From NCBI RefSeq assembly GCF_024704835.1, contig NZ_JAMXBE010000003.1, forward strand, positions 390,566 through 454,565: a stretch of DNA of 64,000 bases, given 5' to 3'. Below the pieces are notes generated by a model. It did no database searches. It saw only the letters and a program-made list of their open reading frames with translations, and was not told the DNA's origin. Origin of the DNA: Parapedobacter tibetensis. GTDB lineage: Bacteria; Bacteroidota; Bacteroidia; Sphingobacteriales; Sphingobacteriaceae. Position numbers and translations under genes: made by a program. Of the stretch, positions 1-9,014 are shown in pieces. The number at the start of each line of letters is the position of its first letter. The stretch's first letter is position 1.

Positions 1-2460
1 AAGGATGTATTCCCCCGCTTTTATGTTCAACCCCGGCTCGGCCAACGGTGCTTTGAAAGCGGGATTCCAATCCAACCGGGTGAAAACTTTGCTAATCTTA
101 TAGTGCCCTTTTTCGATTTCATAATCGGCACCGAGTACTCCCACACCTACCGAGGGTGCAGATGGTTCATCGCCGGGATAAATATAGTTGTGGCCCACCA
201 CCATTTCACCCATCATCTCATTGAGGAGGTAACCTAGATCCGAGCGGTGGTTCACATGTGGAAGGAATTTTTCATACTTCGTTTTCATGGCCGGCCAATC
301 TACACCATGCATGTTTTCCACATAGAAATATTCCTTTTGGAGTGACCATACCTCATTGAATACTTGTTTCCATTCTGCAGCAGGGTCCACAAGTTGTTTG
401 ATGTTTTCCAGTTTAATTTTTCCCGTCTCTGGAGTTGCTGGTTTCTTGCCTGCATCTACAATGAAGTAGGATCCCCGCGCCGAATAAATCATTTTCTTAC
501 CATCGGCACTTACATCAAAGCCGCGGATATTTTCAATCAATGTGTTGTTTTCCCGTTTTTTGAAATCATAGACTCCCAGTGTGGAACCTCGCTGGTACAA
601 GAGCATGTTTTCCACGTTGGCGTTCAGCTGATAGTATCCGGCTGGCAACGGTAAGGAGATAATGCGGTTGCTTAGATTTTCGAAATCTGCTTTAATGTCT
701 GTACTGTCTGTACTTTTGTCCTTGCTTTTATCGGGTTCTTTTTTCTCCACGTCCTCCTTCTTGTCGGCCTTCATTTCCTTTTCTGCTTTCTCTTCTTTTA
801 TGGTTTCCTCATCGCTCTCCGGCTCGAAGATGGAGGGGGTATCTTTTGACAGGATAAAGGCATACACATTATAGTTGCTAGGGCGTTCGTATGCCGACAT
901 ATGCAAGCCGCTATTGGTGAGGCCCGTGTTTGTGCTGGCTGTGAAAAACAAATATTTGCCGTCCCGGCTGAATACTGGCCCACGCACGGCACTCATGCCG
1001 TCGCTGATCTGGTGTTTTTCGCCCGTACTTAGGTTATACATGAATACCGCAGGGACCGTATTGGGCAGCGTTTTCACATAGCCAATCCATTTCGAATCCG
1101 GCGACCACGTCGGCTGGAAGTGGTTGTAGACCCTGCCAGTATGCGAACCTAGTCGATCATCGTCTACCAATACCGTTTTGCGGGTGTCAATATCCACATA
1201 ATAAAGGTTGAGATGGCTATCGTTGTAAAAGAGCTTTTTACTATCCGGCGACCAAGTCGGTTGGAAATAAAACGTGGTTTTTCCCAACGGAATATAAATG
1301 GGGTTGTCTTTTGCCGCCTGATCCCGCAATACCAATTGATAGTTGCCCTTTGCATCCGAAATATACGAAATCCATTTTCCATCGGGCGACCAAGCCGGGA
1401 AGCGCTCATGCGTGCCGGGCGAGTTGGATATGTTGCGGGCATCTCCCTTTTCCTTGGGTACCGTGAAAATTTCCCCCCTACTTTCGAAGACCGCACGCTG
1501 GCCAGTGGGGGAAATGCTAAAATCGTTTATACTTTGACTCATATCCACATAATGCGGCCGCTTATATAGCGCATCCGCATGGATACTGATGGTCAAAGGT
1601 GTTGCCTTCTTATTGTCGGTTTGGAGAAGGTGTACTTTACCTGCCTGTTCGAAAACCAGTGTATTGCCCTTGCCGGCGAGCGACCGCACATCATAGTCGT
1701 TGAAATTGGTGAGTTTTTCAACCCGTTTCGAAGCAATATCATAACTATAGATGTTTACAATCTTTTCCCTATCAGACAGGAAATAGACTTTATCATCAAG
1801 CCACACCGGTTTTACATTGTTACTATTGGCTCCGGGTATGGTTTCGACGTCTTGCGTGTTGGTGTCGAAAATCCAAATGGTGGGCATACCTCCGCCCCGA
1901 TATCTTTTAAAGGCCACACGATCGCGTTCGGTAGGATCCGTATTTTTAATGTAAGCCCAGTACCGTCCATCTGGAGAGGGGGAGCCTTGGTAAGCTTCGG
2001 GCATCATGAGCGGGGTAGCCATACCTCCTTTGATACTGATGGTATGTAGGCGAGGGCTGAGCGCATATTGGACATCGCGTGTAGAAGTAAAATATACAGC
2101 TGCATTATCTATCCAGCCACGAACCACATCCGCCCCTGGGTGGTGGGTAAGTCGCCTTGGCTCGCCACCATGGATAGAAACGACATATACATCCGTATTG
2201 CCATCGTAGTTGCCCGTAAAAGCGATTTGCTGCCCGTCGGGAGAAAACACCGGGTTTTGCTCCACAGCAGGGTTTATTGTGAGTCTACGGGCATTGCTGC
2301 CATTCCTATCCGCCACCCAAATGTCGCCACCATAGACGAAGGCCACATGCCCTTCGCTGACGCTGGGTGTCCGCAACAACAGTGTTTCCTGCGCTTGGGT
2401 GTAAAAGACTCCACAAAACAGCACTGCAAATCCTATAATACTGGTTTTTAAACTATTCAT
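1..2460 (-). CDS. S41 family peptidase, tricorn-protease-like (3' end outside window)
   Basis: The minus frame is open from an ATG at 2458-2460 to the window edge, giving about 820 residues; the family is usually near 1,080, so the C-terminal part is missing only because the window stops. Residues 1-23 look like a signal peptide ending in TQAQ. Residues about 25-540 hold repeated WD40-like PD40 propeller blades (FSPDGQ, PSPDGRYW, WSPDGKW, WSPDSKK). A Lys/Glu-rich linker lies near 550-582. A tricorn core segment with a GHNY motif, whose His near 756 fits the catalytic His, precedes the start of a PDZ domain near 767. The nucleophilic Ser would be beyond base 1. Family knowledge suggests a secreted or periplasmic peptide-degrading protease. 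It is last on its strand, and no same-strand gene follows it in the window. Confidence 0.9.
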   Translation of the reverse strand, partial: MNSLKTSIIGFAVLFCGVFYTQAQETLLLRTPSVSEGHVAFVYGGDIWVADRNGSNARRLTINPAVEQNPVFSPDGQQIAFTGNYDGNTDVYVVSIHGGEPRRLTHHPGADVVRGWIDNAAVYFTSTRDVQYALSPRLHTISIKGGMATPLMMPEAYQGSPSPDGRYWAYIKNTDPTERDRVAFKRYRGGGMPTIWIFDTNTQDVETIPGANSNNVKPVWLDDKVYFLSDREKIVNIYSYDIASKRVEKLTNFNDYDVRSLAGKGNTLVFEQAGKVHLLQTDNKKATPLTISIHADALYKRPHYVDMSQSINDFSISPTGQRAVFESRGEIFTVPKEKGDARNISNSPGTHERFPAWSPDGKWISYISDAKGNYQLVLRDQAAKDNPIYIPLGKTTFYFQPTWSPDSKKLFYNDSHLNLYYVDIDTRKTVLVDDDRLGSHTGRVYNHFQPTWSPDSKWIGYVKTLPNTVPAVFMYNLSTGEKHQISDGMSAVRGPVFSRDGKYLFFTASTNTGLTNSGLHMSAYERPSNYNVYAFILSKDTPSIFEPESDEETIKEEKAEKEMKADKKEDVEKKEPDKSKDKSTDSTDIKADFENLSNRIISLPLPAGYYQLNANVENMLLYQRGSTLGVYDFKKRENNTLIENIRGFDVSADGKKMIYSARGSYFIVDAGKKPATPETGKIKLENIKQLVDPAAEWKQVFNEVWSLQKEYFYVENMHGVDWPAMKTKYEKFLPHVNHRSDLGYLLNEMMGEMVVGHNYIYPGDEPSAPSVGVGVLGADYEIEKGHYKISKVFTRLDWNPAFKAPLAEPGLNIKAGEYIL

Positions 2461-2721
2461 ATTTCTTCGTTAAAACAGAAAACTGGGTTGTATGCAATAT
2501 TAAACTATTTGATCTTTATTTGACGCTTTATCGTGGAAATAGTTGCATTGGGTTGGTTCTTCTGATTCTGAACTTGTTTAAACTTTTTTCTTCTTGTCAA
2601 TCCTCCTTAGGAACAGTACGCTGTTAGCTTGTCGCGCCATTAAAATATTGAACGAAGTGATTAACGAAACAAAGGAAAATAAAAATCTCATCGTTTCTTC
2701 ACACCATATTTGCGGGAAATA

Positions 2722-3094
2722 CTACCCCAATTTAGGTGATATAACAGGGAGCGATGGGCCCGCTCCGCCACGCTTGTCAAGCGTATGGATCCCGTCTAGC
2801 TGCGCCGGGATAGGCCAAGGTGTTTGTGGTTGCGCCGTACAGGCTCCCCTAGACCGACTGACATGAACCATCCTTGCTCCATTTGTTGAAATAGTAGAAA
2901 ACCTGCTACCAACCAGAACCTCCCCGGACGAAATGCCCGACCGGTGGATTCCGCCATTGGCAGCCCGTCTTCAAACGGTAAAATATGGCTTGGACAACCT
3001 CAACAAGACATATCCGCGGTTTAAATCTCCGTTTGCCCGTGCTCAGATGTGGTATAATCAATTGCATTATCGAATCTATATCGATGATTCCCAA
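2722..3094 (-). pseudogene. IS5-family transposase relic
   Basis: The N-terminal 60 residues match the DUF4096-type start of IS5 transposases (VEVVQAIFYRLKTGCQWR). The frame then meets a TAG after GGSGW, continues recognisably in the same frame (QVFYYFNKWSKDGS), meets another TAG, and after a frame change shows AQLDGIHTLDKRGG, the usual QLDGSHT region. The DDE catalytic core beyond this is absent. Two stops, one frameshift and the missing C-terminus make this a dead fragment. No terminal inverted repeats or target duplication could be seen. It lies between the protease gene and the terminator of the zinc-ribbon gene. Confidence 0.8.
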
Positions 3095-3218
3095 TTTGAT
3101 TCCGTGTTTTATGTTTCAGCACCACAAAACTGGAGATTTATTGGGAATCATTTTACCCCTTGAAAAATTTAAACAACTCCTCTTCCCTACATCAGGTCTG
3201 GTTTGCTCGGGTAATAAA

Positions 3219-3257
3219 AAGAACAGCGCCCAACATTTGCAAATGTTGGGCGCTGTT
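3219..3257 (-). terminator. Rho-independent terminator after the zinc-ribbon gene
   Basis: Bases 3222-3257 form a perfect 36-bp palindrome whose arms read AACAGCGCCCAACATTT, GC-rich at the base. On the minus strand it is followed by CTTTTTATT, the U-tract expected for a transcript coming from the gene that ends at 3280. A T-rich stretch also follows on the plus side, so it may act in both directions. Confidence 0.85.
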
Positions 3258-3279
3258 TATTAATTTTGGGTTGCTTTAA

Positions 3280-4032
3280 TTAAGCAACCGATGCAGATTC
3301 TACTTCCTGTACCAATGCTTCATCTACGAGTACGCGTCCACAGTGTTCGCATATGATGATTTTCTTACGTTGGCGAATTTCAAGCTGCATTTGAGGTGGA
3401 ATTTTGTTGTGGCAGCCGGAGCAACTATCGCGGTCAATGGAAACCACCGCTAAGCCATTCTTATAGGAGTTTCTAAGCCGATGGTATACCCTTGACAGGC
3501 GCTCTTCAATGTCTTTTTCAGCATTTTCAGCTTGTGCCAACAGCTCATCCTCTTCCTTCTGGGTTTCACCCGTGATGGTATCCAGTTCGCCCTTTTTTAC
3601 TTCAAGATCCTTCCTGGCAGTTTCCAAGGATTCCACTGTGGCATCGTAGGTTTCCGTTTTGCTACGGATTTCAAACTCAAGCTCCCTGATTTTCTTTTCG
3701 CTCACCTGAATGTCAAGTCCTTGGATTTCTATTTCCTTGGTGATGGCATCATATTCGCGGTTGTTTTTAACTTCGTTAAGTTGACCTTCATATTTCTTGA
3801 TGGCTGCCTGCGCATCCTTAATCATATTGCGGCGATTGACGATGGAGTCTTCCATTTCGTCCAGCTCGCTCCTGATTTTCTCAATACGGGTTTCCAGTCC
3901 GGCAATCTCATCTTCCAAATCTCCCACTTCCATCGGCAATTCACCCCGTACTTGGCGAATTCTATCGATTTTGGTGTGTATGGTTTGAAGTAACCAGAGG
4001 GCCTTCAGTTTTTGTTCTATGGTCTGTTCCAT
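3280..4032 (-). CDS. C4-type zinc-ribbon coiled-coil protein
   Basis: This 250-residue protein has a long charged coiled coil (about residues 5-185) and a C-terminal zinc ribbon with Cys204, Cys207, Cys228 and Cys231 (CSGC...CEHC). This is the zf-RING_7 family, conserved across bacteria and in Bacteroidota usually next to the Nif3-like gene, as here: its start codon directly follows the stop of the Nif3 gene at 4033. The molecular role is not firmly known; a nucleic-acid-binding role is assumed for relatives. A TACCTTTG -7 box inside the end of the upstream gene (minus strand, 4083-4090) could give it its own promoter about 50 bases upstream. It ends 23 bases before a strong terminator. Confidence 0.93.
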   Translation of the reverse strand: MEQTIEQKLKALWLLQTIHTKIDRIRQVRGELPMEVGDLEDEIAGLETRIEKIRSELDEMEDSIVNRRNMIKDAQAAIKKYEGQLNEVKNNREYDAITKEIEIQGLDIQVSEKKIRELEFEIRSKTETYDATVESLETARKDLEVKKGELDTITGETQKEEDELLAQAENAEKDIEERLSRVYHRLRNSYKNGLAVVSIDRDSCSGCHNKIPPQMQLEIRQRKKIIICEHCGRVLVDEALVQEVESASVA

Positions 4033-5136
4033 TTAACTGTAGTATTTTATTGGGTTTGTGTCTATTCCCGTCAAACGGACTGCAAAGGTAGGAAATTTTT
4101 TTTGAATAATTTCTAACAATAATTGTTGTGTAAATTGTTCGCTTTCAAAATGTCCCACGTCTGCGATGACGGTTTTTCCCTCCGCATCAAAAAACTCGTG
4201 ATACTTATAATCTGATGTCACAAACACATCTGCGCCAGCGCGTATGGCATGGCCAAGAAGGAAACCTCCGGCACCACCACAAACGGCAACACGCGCAATG
4301 GGTTTGCCTCGCAGCGCGGTATGTCTGATTATTTTTGTGCATAGCCTTTCTTTCAACAGCTTGAGGAAATCCGCTTCCGACAACGGATTCTCCAGTTGGC
4401 CGATGAGACCACTGCCCACTTGTTGGTGGTTGTTTTGCAAGCGGTATACATCATATGCTACGTCCTCATAGGGATGTGCTTCAAAAAGGCCAAGCAACAC
4501 CGCCCGCTCTCTATTTGAGGGAAACACGACTTCTATGCGCACTTCCTCCTCACGATGTTGCTCGCCTTGGCTACCCACAAAGGGAGTGGTGCCTTCCCCT
4601 CCCCGAAACGTGCCATAGCCAGATACATTGAAACTGCACTCGTCATAATTACCGATATGGCCTGCCCCCGCCGCAAACAACGCCGCCCGTACTTGCTCCG
4701 CATGGCTTGTTGGTACAAATACAGCAAGCTTGTTAAACAAGTCGCCTTTGGGACTCAATATTGCAGTGTTTTGCAGATCCAGCTGTTCGGCGATTTTACC
4801 GTTTACCCCGCCGGTAATGTTGTCGAGGTTGGTATGGATGGCATACAACGCGATGTCGTGCTTGATAGCCTTAATGACCACGCGCTCTACATAGGTGGTT
4901 CCATTAAAGCGCGTGAGCCCTTTAAACACGATCGGGTGATGGGAGATAATCAGGTCACAGCCTTGATGGATGGCCTCGTCTATTACTTCCTCGGTACAAT
5001 CAAGTGATACCATGACTTGATTGATTTCCTTATCGGGGCTGCCTACCAGTAATCCTGAGTTGTCATAGGGTTCCTGGTAATCCAGCGGAGCCAGCGATTC
5101 AAGGTATGAAGTGAGTTCTCGGAGAAGCATAATCAA
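4033..5136 (-). CDS. Nif3-like dinuclear metal centre hexameric protein (GTP cyclohydrolase I type 2 / NIF3 family)
   Basis: This 367-residue protein is the long Nif3 form with an inserted middle domain, as in other Bacteroidota. Metal-binding residues are visible as ISHHPIVF (His66, His67) and IHTNLDN (His101, Asp105), with a further His/Glu pair in the C-terminal DVGHFESEQ. Family members form hexamers with two metals per subunit; the physiological substrate is unknown. Its ATG overlaps the end of the upstream membrane-protein gene by four bases, and the zinc-ribbon gene starts directly after it, so the three genes probably form one operon. Confidence 0.93.
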   Translation of the reverse strand: MIMLLRELTSYLESLAPLDYQEPYDNSGLLVGSPDKEINQVMVSLDCTEEVIDEAIHQGCDLIISHHPIVFKGLTRFNGTTYVERVVIKAIKHDIALYAIHTNLDNITGGVNGKIAEQLDLQNTAILSPKGDLFNKLAVFVPTSHAEQVRAALFAAGAGHIGNYDECSFNVSGYGTFRGGEGTTPFVGSQGEQHREEEVRIEVVFPSNRERAVLLGLFEAHPYEDVAYDVYRLQNNHQQVGSGLIGQLENPLSEADFLKLLKERLCTKIIRHTALRGKPIARVAVCGGAGGFLLGHAIRAGADVFVTSDYKYHEFFDAEGKTVIADVGHFESEQFTQQLLLEIIQKKFPTFAVRLTGIDTNPIKYYS

Positions 5137-5594
5137 TCTTGTTGTTTGTTCTTGAAGTTTTGGTGTTCGGCCAATAAGTTCCTGAAATTATTCACCTTTA
5201 CCCAATAGACGATGAAATACACCATGCTCAGCAAGCCGATCGTAATGAGGATAAATGGGGGTAGCGGGATATTGGACAACAGAAATAGCCAAGCATATAA
5301 CATGCCGGAGGCCCGGCCAGGATTTTCTTCCTCGGCAATCTTGCGGTCGTAAAATTCATTGGTAAGGGAATCGGCCAACCGCGAAGCGACCACGAAGTTC
5401 CAATAGATATTGAAAAATGGGATTACCACCAACCAGGCTAAGTTGGGTTCCATTAGCCGATTTTCGGGAGCGATCAATAGGAGTGTTTTACGAATGGTAT
5501 TGGCATAAAAAACCCAAATAAGTAGTCTGATAAGCAGTGCTGCGCCTACCAACTGCATCATTTCGGGCGTGAGATTTTCGTAATTGATGTTCAT
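5133..5594 (-). CDS. Small multi-spanning membrane protein (DUF4328-like)
   Basis: This 153-residue hydrophobic protein has about three membrane segments: near residues 15-35, one near 52-72 around the polar WLVVIPFFNIYWNF motif, and one or two in 98-135. The PFFNxYW motif is common in small DUF4328-like membrane proteins, so the family call is tentative. The ATG at 5594 is preferred to a GTG two codons upstream because a TACTTTAG box, one mismatch from the Bacteroidota -7 element, sits at 5600-5607. It is the first gene of the set leading into nif3 and the zinc-ribbon gene. No function can be named. Confidence 0.7.
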   Translation of the reverse strand: MNINYENLTPEMMQLVGAALLIRLLIWVFYANTIRKTLLLIAPENRLMEPNLAWLVVIPFFNIYWNFVVASRLADSLTNEFYDRKIAEEENPGRASGMLYAWLFLLSNIPLPPFILITIGLLSMVYFIVYWVKVNNFRNLLAEHQNFKNKQQD

Positions 5595-5661
5595 CGGCAC
5601 TAAAGTACGGTGATTCAGCCATAAAACCCAACGCTTATGGAATTGATTAAACAGCTGTATT

Positions 5662-5761
5662 GAACGCCGATGACACGGATGACCACTGATTTAGCTAGTT
5701 AGTCGGCAATTGGTAAGAAAAAAATCCGCGAAGATTAGCAAAATCTGCATTATCCGCGTTC
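5662..5761. repeat. Dispersed intergenic inverted-repeat element, copy 1
   Basis: The segment opens with GAACGCCGATGACACGGAT and closes with the complement of GAACGCGGAT, giving inverted ends around degenerate CGGAT/CTGATT units. A second member of the same style is at 34255-34342. The right end of the element supplies the last codons and the stop of the acetyltransferase gene that ends at 5750. Confidence 0.55.
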
Positions 5762-6223
5762 CATTAGTGAAAGCCGCATTTCGATATGCATGATTCCGGC
5801 ATCCATATACGGTTCACTGGTTTGCTTGAAACCCAATCCGTTATAAAAGGCTTTGAGGCGTTCTTGTGCGCTGATTTTTATCGAATGGTTACCAAATAGC
5901 TGATGTGCTGCTTTAATGCTCCTCAGCATCAATTCCTCACCTAATCCTTTTCCACGAAAATCCTTACTGATGATCACTCGCCCGATACTGATAGCATCCG
6001 GATAAGACACACCCCACGGGACGAGGCGCGTATATGCGGCCAATGAATCTCCATGCCATCCCATCATATGGAAAGACTTTTGGTCCTTATTGTCCAAGTC
6101 GCTGTATACGCAGGCTTGCTCCAAAACAAAGACTGCTTCCCGCAATTGCAGGATTTTATAGAGCTCATCGAGCGAAAGCGTCTCAAAGGGTTTAGTGTTC
6201 CATACCAAGGTTTGCTTATCCAT
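5750..6223 (-). CDS. GNAT family N-acetyltransferase, ElaA type
   Basis: This 157-residue protein matches the ElaA family. The N-terminal LSLDELYKILQLREAVFVLEQ is the family opening, and the acetyl-CoA-binding motif A follows near residues 80-102 (IGRVIISKDFRGKGLGEELM). ElaA-like proteins are predicted acyl-CoA transferases with no settled substrate. The last residues (MERG) and the stop codon come from the dispersed repeat at 5662-5761, so the natural C-terminus may have been changed slightly. The gene follows the hydrolase remnant and monooxygenase on the same strand, with no visible promoter of its own. Confidence 0.9.
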   Translation of the reverse strand: MDKQTLVWNTKPFETLSLDELYKILQLREAVFVLEQACVYSDLDNKDQKSFHMMGWHGDSLAAYTRLVPWGVSYPDAISIGRVIISKDFRGKGLGEELMLRSIKAAHQLFGNHSIKISAQERLKAFYNGLGFKQTSEPYMDAGIMHIEMRLSLMERG

Positions 6224-6233
6224 GTCGTCCTGC

Positions 6234-6422
6234 CTAGTTTTCCTCTCCTTCGATATCCAGTAGTTGTGCCAGCTCCTCGGGTTTGCTCATCTATGGGTTA
6301 TGGCCAGCCTGCATGTTGATGATTTTCCAGCCGTTATCTCTGGCCCGTTCGGCGAAAAAAGCGAAAGCCTTGTTTGCCAGCAGGGAACCGCCTATCAACA
6401 ATACGCACACGAACTTATTCAT
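6234..6422 (-). pseudogene. Remnant of an alpha/beta hydrolase C-terminus
   Basis: Read on the minus strand from the ATG at 6422, the frame gives 43 residues ending in NGWKIINMQAGHNP, then an in-frame TAG, then MSKPEELAQLLDIEGEEN and a stop. The GW-x-I-x-x-M-x-A-GH-x-P...KPEELAQLL pattern is the end of many small alpha/beta hydrolases, where the His is the catalytic one. The N-terminal nucleophile region is missing and the TAG interrupts the last stretch. The similarity is by eye only and short. Confidence 0.5.
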
Positions 6423-6446
6423 AAGAAACCTATTAATGATGCATAT

Positions 6447-8063
6447 TTAGGGCTTTTCCGGCAAATGACGAAAAAAATTCCACCCCATCACTTCTTCCAT
6501 ATAGGTATCAATAAGGCTCACATTAACCATGTCGTTGATATAACCAATATACATATCTGGGCGTATGAGCACAATTTTCGTGCCTTGAGGCTTCACCTCG
6601 AAGGCATCAAATACTTGGTGGTTTCTTGGCGAATAGGGTAGGTAATAGAGGTGCATTTCCCTTGGGTACTTCTGGCGTACCCATTGCGCAAAGATGCGTA
6701 GGTGATGGGGGCTTATCGTGCCCAATAGCAGAAGTATAAACCCCGCTTTTTCACACCATCGGTGTAAGTCTGTCTCAATCTTTGCCTTTTCATCATAGAC
6801 ATGCATAAATGGAACACGATCCCCGGCCCGTATCTTTCGGTTGGTGGCATGGTGCACAGCAAGCGCCGTTTGGCGATAATTAATGCTTAATTGTGCCATT
6901 TTACTAAACATATTGCCAAGTCTTTGGGGTGTTTTGCCCATATAGTTAAGCCCCTTTGCCAACAGGAAATCCCGCACGGGGTATAGCCATGAGCCCATAC
7001 CTATTGTGAGGCTAAAAACACGGTCCGAAAGACGAATCGCTTGCTCTGCCACAGGTTTCCGCTCTTGTTGATAGGTCTGTAATACTTGCGGTTTCATCCG
7101 GCCGCTCACCACACCGGCCAATTTCCATGCGAGGTTTGCGGCATCCTGCAGTCCGGTATTCATCCCTTGACCGCCAACAGGCGAATGGACATGCGCGGCA
7201 TCACCAATCAAAAAGCTGCGTTGACGCATAAACTGCTCGGCCAATCGTCTTTGTAGGATAAAGGTGCTTATCCAAGAGCACTGGCTTACCGGAAGCTCAA
7301 ATCCAAAGGCCTTATCAATCGTGGCTTTGATGTCGGCATATTGGATATCCTGCTTCTCCGACCATTCATCGGGCAGCAATCCCACAAGCCTGTAACGCCC
7401 TTTTATGCTGAACGGCAGAACGCCCAAAAAACTCTTTTTCGGCAAAAAAAAGTGAATATTGTGATTCTGCGCTCCCTTAACCTGTACATCGGCAAAAAAA
7501 AACCGTCCCCTATATTTTTTCCCCTCAAACGGTATTCCCAAAAGTTTTCGCACATCGCTGTCTGCACCGTCAGCTCCGATAACCCATTTACACATCCATT
7601 TTTGAATCGTGTCATTATGAATCAGTTCTACTATCGCCTTCTTGTCATCTTGTCTGAGCGATATTAACCGCGTTTCCCAAATCACCGGGCAGGTTTCTTT
7701 CGTCAATCGGTCAATCAATATTTTCTCCGTGTTGTCTTGGCCAACGAGATGGATAAAAGGGAACGCTGTGCCAGACGCTTTTATTTGCGAAAAATCCACT
7801 TTGCCCAACATGTACTTACGGCCCTTTACCCGCGCCACATAACAGTGCAACCCTCGGGCAAGCAATTTGTCTGCCAAACCGATCTGCCTAAACAACTCTA
7901 ACGAGCGGGCATGCACAGCAATAGCTTTCGATTTTCTGTCGGGCCCTCGCTTAGCATCAATGATCATCGGTTGGATACCAAACCGAAGCATTTGGGCAGC
8001 CATCATCAAGCCTGATGGGCCGGCACCTACAATGAGGACATCAGTATGTTTTCGGATTTCCAA
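6447..8063 (-). CDS. FAD-dependent aromatic-type monooxygenase (PheA/TfdB family)
   Basis: This 538-residue protein has an N-terminal Rossmann GAGPSG (residues 13-18), an mid-protein DG motif (VIGADGADSDVRKLLG), and the second FAD motif GDAAHVHSPVGGQGMNTG near 287-305, the classic set of class A flavoprotein hydroxylases. The last 110 residues resemble the thioredoxin-like C-terminal domain of phenol hydroxylase-type members. Such enzymes use NAD(P)H and O2 to hydroxylate aromatic rings or polyketide-like substrates; the substrate here cannot be told. It starts two bases after the stop of the methyltransferase gene, so the two are probably co-transcribed. Confidence 0.9.
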   Translation of the reverse strand: MEIRKHTDVLIVGAGPSGLMMAAQMLRFGIQPMIIDAKRGPDRKSKAIAVHARSLELFRQIGLADKLLARGLHCYVARVKGRKYMLGKVDFSQIKASGTAFPFIHLVGQDNTEKILIDRLTKETCPVIWETRLISLRQDDKKAIVELIHNDTIQKWMCKWVIGADGADSDVRKLLGIPFEGKKYRGRFFFADVQVKGAQNHNIHFFLPKKSFLGVLPFSIKGRYRLVGLLPDEWSEKQDIQYADIKATIDKAFGFELPVSQCSWISTFILQRRLAEQFMRQRSFLIGDAAHVHSPVGGQGMNTGLQDAANLAWKLAGVVSGRMKPQVLQTYQQERKPVAEQAIRLSDRVFSLTIGMGSWLYPVRDFLLAKGLNYMGKTPQRLGNMFSKMAQLSINYRQTALAVHHATNRKIRAGDRVPFMHVYDEKAKIETDLHRWCEKAGFILLLLGTISPHHLRIFAQWVRQKYPREMHLYYLPYSPRNHQVFDAFEVKPQGTKIVLIRPDMYIGYINDMVNVSLIDTYMEEVMGWNFFRHLPEKP

Positions 8064-8065
8064 GA

Positions 8066-8773
8066 TCAGAAAATAAGGAAAATCGCTGGTTTTTTATGGA
8101 AGTCGTAATTTCCCTTTTTCCATATATGTAGGGGCTGGCTAATGATCTGTTCGTCTGCCGCCGTTAGGTTGCAAGCAACGCAGAGGTTGGTCTGTGGTTT
8201 GCCTATGCGCAGTATTTCGGTTAACAATTGGTTGTTGCGGAATGGGGTTTCAATGAAGAGCTGAGTCTGCTTCTCCCGATGAGCGACCTGTTCCAGATCT
8301 TTGATTTTTTTGGCCCGCGCGCCTTTCTCTATGGGCAGGTACCCATGGAAGACGAAACTTTGTCCATTGAATCCGGAAGCCATCAAAGCCAATAGAATGG
8401 AACTGGGCCCAACCAATGGTGCTACCCGGATTCCCCTATGGTGCGCTTCGGCCACGATATCAGACCCCGGATCGGCTACGCCCGGGCATCCCGCCTCACT
8501 CATGAGACCTACATCCTTACCTGCCAAAAGTCCGGCAAAAAACCCAGCGATGTCCGCTTTTCCTCGGGCATGCTTACCGTAATCATGTAGTATCAATTCG
8601 CTTTGGGGTCTTTGTAGACCGGCCTGCTTAAGAAATTTGCGGGCTGTCTTTTCATTTTCCACAATATACTCATCAATGGTGTTGATAAGCTGCGCAAGAT
8701 AAGGTGTGTATGACGCCAATGCGGCATCATCCGTTAAAGGTACGGGGATAAGGTACAGCGTTCCATAAGGCAT
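8066..8773 (-). CDS. SAM-dependent methyltransferase, tetrapyrrole methylase fold (RsmI-related)
   Basis: From the ATG at 8773 the protein has 235 residues and begins GTLYLIPVPLTD, the usual opening of this family. The motif SEAGCPGVADPG lies at about 92-103 and LVGPSSILLALMASGF near 120-135, both typical of the RsmI / tetrapyrrole methylase fold. It is shorter than RsmI, so it is the small RsmI-like paralogue common in Bacteroidota rather than RsmI itself. The frame is open upstream to 8890, but that extension is unlike the family, and a TACGTTTG -7 box lies only three bases before the ATG at 8773, which fixes the start and implies a leaderless message. The monooxygenase follows at once. Confidence 0.88.
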   Translation of the reverse strand: MPYGTLYLIPVPLTDDAALASYTPYLAQLINTIDEYIVENEKTARKFLKQAGLQRPQSELILHDYGKHARGKADIAGFFAGLLAGKDVGLMSEAGCPGVADPGSDIVAEAHHRGIRVAPLVGPSSILLALMASGFNGQSFVFHGYLPIEKGARAKKIKDLEQVAHREKQTQLFIETPFRNNQLLTEILRIGKPQTNLCVACNLTAADEQIISQPLHIWKKGNYDFHKKPAIFLIF

Positions 8774-8776
8774 GTA

Positions 8777-8784
8777 CAAACGTA
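8777..8784 (-). promoter_or_regulatory. -7 promoter box abutting the methyltransferase start
   Basis: On the minus strand TACGTTTG matches the Bacteroidota -7 consensus TAnnTTTG. Only three bases separate it from the ATG at 8773, so transcription would begin at or inside the start codon. Confidence 0.5.
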
Positions 8785-9014
8785 ATAAAACGTGTTGGTT
8801 TATTGTGTTTTGATTTATTAAAATTTGCGTTTCATGCATCTCCTGTGAGTAAAAGGCCCTAAATTGATATCCTGTTTCATTAGAATTCATTATTTCGAGT
8901 AAATGAGTTTGCGCTATGGAAATATCATTTAGTGGGCCTATGGATACTTTTTTGGTTTGCTCGTTTTATTTATTGAAACGCATTTACTAAATTGCCCAAA
9001 AAACTGATACCAGT

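Noticed and set aside
2594..2866. Plus-strand open frame of 90 codons in the 2.5-2.9 kb gap
   Set aside because: It runs opposite to the IS5 relic, whose minus-strand remnants are recognisable.
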